Positions 18,347 to 20,214 of a stretch of DNA of 20,214 nucleotides are shown here, one piece after another. The translations under genes were made by a program, and so were the position numbers. The notes below the pieces were generated by a model, which was not told where the DNA came from, did not search any database, and was given only the letters and a program-made list of their open reading frames with translations. Source of the stretch: Isohypsibius dastychi (Eukaryota > Tardigrada > Eutardigrada > Parachela > Isohypsibiidae); NCBI GenBank assembly GCA_034696485.1, contig JAQIWT010000443.1, forward strand, positions 1-20,214, read 5' to 3'. The stretch's first letter is position 1. Every line of letters starts with the position of its first letter.

Positions 18347-19393
18347 TCGAAACGATGGAAATGCGGTAGCATTGTTTTGCGCTACAGCTCTTATAGGTGA
18401 TATCAAAGTGTACAATTGTCGTCAATTGTTTATCTCCATTCGTTTCGCCAATTGTTCTCGTCGTTTTATGGAAAACCACGTCGATAAGCCGTTTGTTTAG
18501 TAGATTGAACGTCTGGAAGATATTTGCATTGGCGATCAAAGAGAGCGACATCTAAACTTCCGCTTTGATATCTGCATGACCTTTGATCGAGAATTGCTTT
18601 TTCGAGTCCATGATGGAATACCGTTCTTGAAACAGTGAAGAAATTCGTCAGTTCGAGTCTTACAAGCAAAGTGCCCCTGACTGGGACGCTTTTAAAAATG
18701 AGCCATTGGTCTTAGAACGTAGAACATGCATTGTAGAATAATATCAATCGCTTTTCCAAGGCCGAAAAAAATCCCAGGCTAAGTTACGAATTTTTGAGAA
18801 AGCGCCTTTTTCGGGGTTACTGGCACCATCGACACGCAGGTGACGTCACTCAGGATGAGCCTAGGCCTGACTTGTTACGTTGAGGAGAATTTAGCGTCAC
18901 TCGTGCCAATAACCCCGAAAAAGGCGCCTTTTCAAAAATTCATTACCTAGCATGGGCCTTAGAAAAGTGATTGATATTATTCTACAGTATGTCGATCCTT
19001 CGTCGCGTCTTGAGACGGCTACCAGAATATAAGGGCCATTCGGTGACCTTTTCACTTCATCTCATGTCGCGAAGAGTGATGACTTAGAAATTAGTTCAGC
19101 CAGCTCACTTTATGTTTTTCTTTTGGACTGGAAGATTACCGAAGCCTTGGTATGCTCTACCGGGCTGCCAGGAAGAAAAATTGCGATAAATCTAACACAA
19201 TGACGTCTTAAAAGTGACGAACCTAAACAGATCTTTGAATTTTCTTTGAAGTGCTCCCTGTGATGCATACTCTGACTTCATTCGTATTTGAAAGTTGAGT
19301 TGGTTGGCTCATATTGTTCACTGATTATGAATCTTTCTTCTATAACGTCTGAGCTCTGGAAAATGGCTGTGCGAACTCAGTTTTAAAGCAGCA
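18347..19393. promoter_or_regulatory. Divergent intergenic region
   Basis: This stretch separates the start of the minus-strand NIDO-AMOP-ZP gene from the start of the plus-strand gene at 19394, so it should hold both promoters. I see no clear TATA box. It contains the foldback element at 18730-18988. CTGAGCTCTGG and GCGAACTCAG sit shortly before the plus-strand ATG, and the latter could act as a trans-splice acceptor; that is inference. Confidence 0.4.
18730..18988. mobile_element. 259-bp foldback element (MITE-like)
   Basis: The arms, about 110 bp each (18730-18840 and 18895-18988), are imperfect reverse complements. Both begin A(T/C)TGTAGAATAATATCAATC, continue CTTTTC.AAGGCC and share GAATTTTTGA, then GGCGCCTTTTTCGGGGTTA (left copy AGCGCC...) and TTGGCAC. 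The right arm is about 15 bp shorter after the AAGGCC block. A loop of about 53 bp separates them. No ORF is present and target duplication is unclear, so the superfamily cannot be assigned. Confidence 0.8.
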
Positions 19394-19700
19394 ATGATGT
19401 CGAAGTCTTCACCAAACCCACCAAATCCTACTGCCTCGTCGCGATCGGTGGGGCTCAGAATTTTTACAGGTTTTTTAAAATGTTTCAATTCTCAAACTTC
19501 CGTTATTCGGAAGAGAAAATTTCGTGGTTGATTGTTTTGATTTCGTGGATATTAATCGATTTCCGGTTACCTGAAAACTTGTTTTATTGTAGTGTCTTCG
19601 ACGCAGATCTCTCCGACAACAGTAATTCAAACATCGATTAGTGGAAGTGAAATTATCGGAAGATCAATTTTTGGCCCCCGTGTTAGCCAGGGAGAGTACG
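19394..19700 (+). CDS. 5' end of an unrecognised plus-strand gene (partial)
   Basis: Exon 1 (19394-19469) starts with ATG ATG and reads MMSKSSPNPPNPTASSRSVG before a GTTTTT donor. After a 123-nt intron ending TTGTTTTATTGTAG, exon 2 (19593-19700) continues in matching phase through TQISPTTVIQTSISGSE and SIFGPRVSQGEY to a strong GTAAAG donor. The product so far is 61 residues, rich in Ser, Pro and Thr, without a signal peptide, and so resembles a disordered N-terminus of an intracellular protein. The next exon is beyond the window or not recognised. The downstream 500 bp are treated as intron. Confidence 0.6.
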
Positions 19701-19778
19701 GTAAAGCGTATGGGCAGTGAAAGAGAAAGAGAGAGTCAGTTGGAGACAGACAGACGGAATACGTTTCCTCCAATATTA

Positions 19779-19831
19779 AGAATACACCCCTCATAGACTT
19801 AACATGCTTCTTTCTACGAGGGGTGTATTCT
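19779..19831. repeat. 18-bp-stem hairpin in the intron of the 19394 gene
   Basis: AGAATACACCCCTCATAG (19779-19796) and CTACGAGGGGTGTATTCT (19814-19831) are reverse complements apart from one position that would form G-U in RNA. The loop is 17 nt. It could be a tiny foldback element or a structured intronic RNA. Confidence 0.75.
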
Positions 19832-20214
19832 AAAATGTGCTGGAGACGTACTATCGATTCTATTTGTAATCTTACTGACCACTAGAGCTCGTCTTCTAGA
19901 CTGGGCATCCACCGCTGTAGGCAGCATTGCCAGACAACAAAATTCAGTATTCTGGCATCTGGGCATCGGAGGTGCCACCAGTCTCGTGCCGTTCTTCTCA
20001 TGTGGGCTAAGTGTAGGAAACAAAGTACATTTGAGCTCGGAAATGAATATTATTTTTGCAATTTATTGTATCATATAGCCGGCATAAAACGTAATCTCGC
20101 CGCCGACTTTTGCGATCATAATCTCGCTGCCCCCCAGCGTGAATTGGACGCACATTTCGGATTGGTCGATTTACCAGGCCTCAGTTGGGCGGAGGTCTGA
20201 TTATTCCAGGTCAA
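19832..20214. other. Presumed intron, no exon supported
   Basis: Frames on both strands stay open in the GC-richer part (20085-20200), where TAATCTCGC(C/T)GCC is repeated about 25 bp apart. Neither strand shows a domain or a convincing splice-site pair. This looks like a dispersed repeat. Confidence 0.3.

Noticed and set aside
20000-20200. 66-codon plus-strand ORF at the right edge as an exon of the 19394 gene
   Set aside because: No acceptor in the right phase was found, and the same DNA is equally open on the minus strand, as expected of a GC-rich repeat.

Overview
This is eukaryotic, intron-rich DNA and looks like a nematode genome, although the species cannot be named from the sequence. 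Genes are built from short exons separated by introns that are mostly about 35-200 nt. Donors are GTAAGT or GTGAGT-like, and acceptors are T-rich, such as TTTTTCAG, TTCTTTTAG and CCTTTTGCAG. The proteins are animal extracellular types (NIDO, IPT, AMOP, ZP, PAN/Apple, chymotrypsin-fold protease). There is no bacterial operon structure, no tRNA or rRNA gene, and no CRISPR array that I could find. Most real exons are too short to stand out as long ORFs, so the models below were assembled by matching splice sites and reading phase.

Layout. 1-235: 5' end of a minus-strand gene that leaves the window. 435-524: direct repeats and a 34-nt palindrome between that gene and the next. About 676-1527, plus: a Fic-domain (FICD-like) gene with in-frame TGA codons, probably a pseudogene. 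1.7-2.03 kb: a second possible decayed reading frame. 2.06-2.23 kb: a degenerate minisatellite. 2507-4522, minus: a secreted chymotrypsin-fold serine protease with an intact catalytic triad but a frameshift and a missing segment. 4.6-7.4 kb: mostly noncoding, with an inverted-repeat candidate and weak plus-strand Cys-rich exon candidates. 7414-9137: a 1.7-kb segment bounded by TTAA and short inverted ends, a probable non-autonomous transposon. 9320-9948, minus: a compact two-exon secreted protein with two PAN/Apple domains. About 10.1-11.3 kb, minus: an unrecognised gene with a poly(A) signal. 11.8-12.6 kb: tandem repeats, including a ~91-bp satellite with a palindrome in each unit. 12.8-13.74 kb: nested inverted repeats. 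13737-18346, minus: the best-resolved gene, 11 exons and 942 codons, with signal peptide, NIDO, IPT, SUSD2/MUC4-like linker, AMOP and a C-terminal ZP module. 18730-18988: a foldback element. 19394 onward, plus: the 5' end of another gene that runs off the right edge, with a hairpin in its intron.

Functionally, three of the better-supported products (the NIDO-IPT-AMOP-ZP protein, the two-PAN protein and the protease) are predicted to be secreted. Such domains are typical of apical extracellular matrix or cuticle-associated proteins. Whether they act together is inference only. The rest of the window is dominated by repeats and mobile-element debris lying in introns and between genes.
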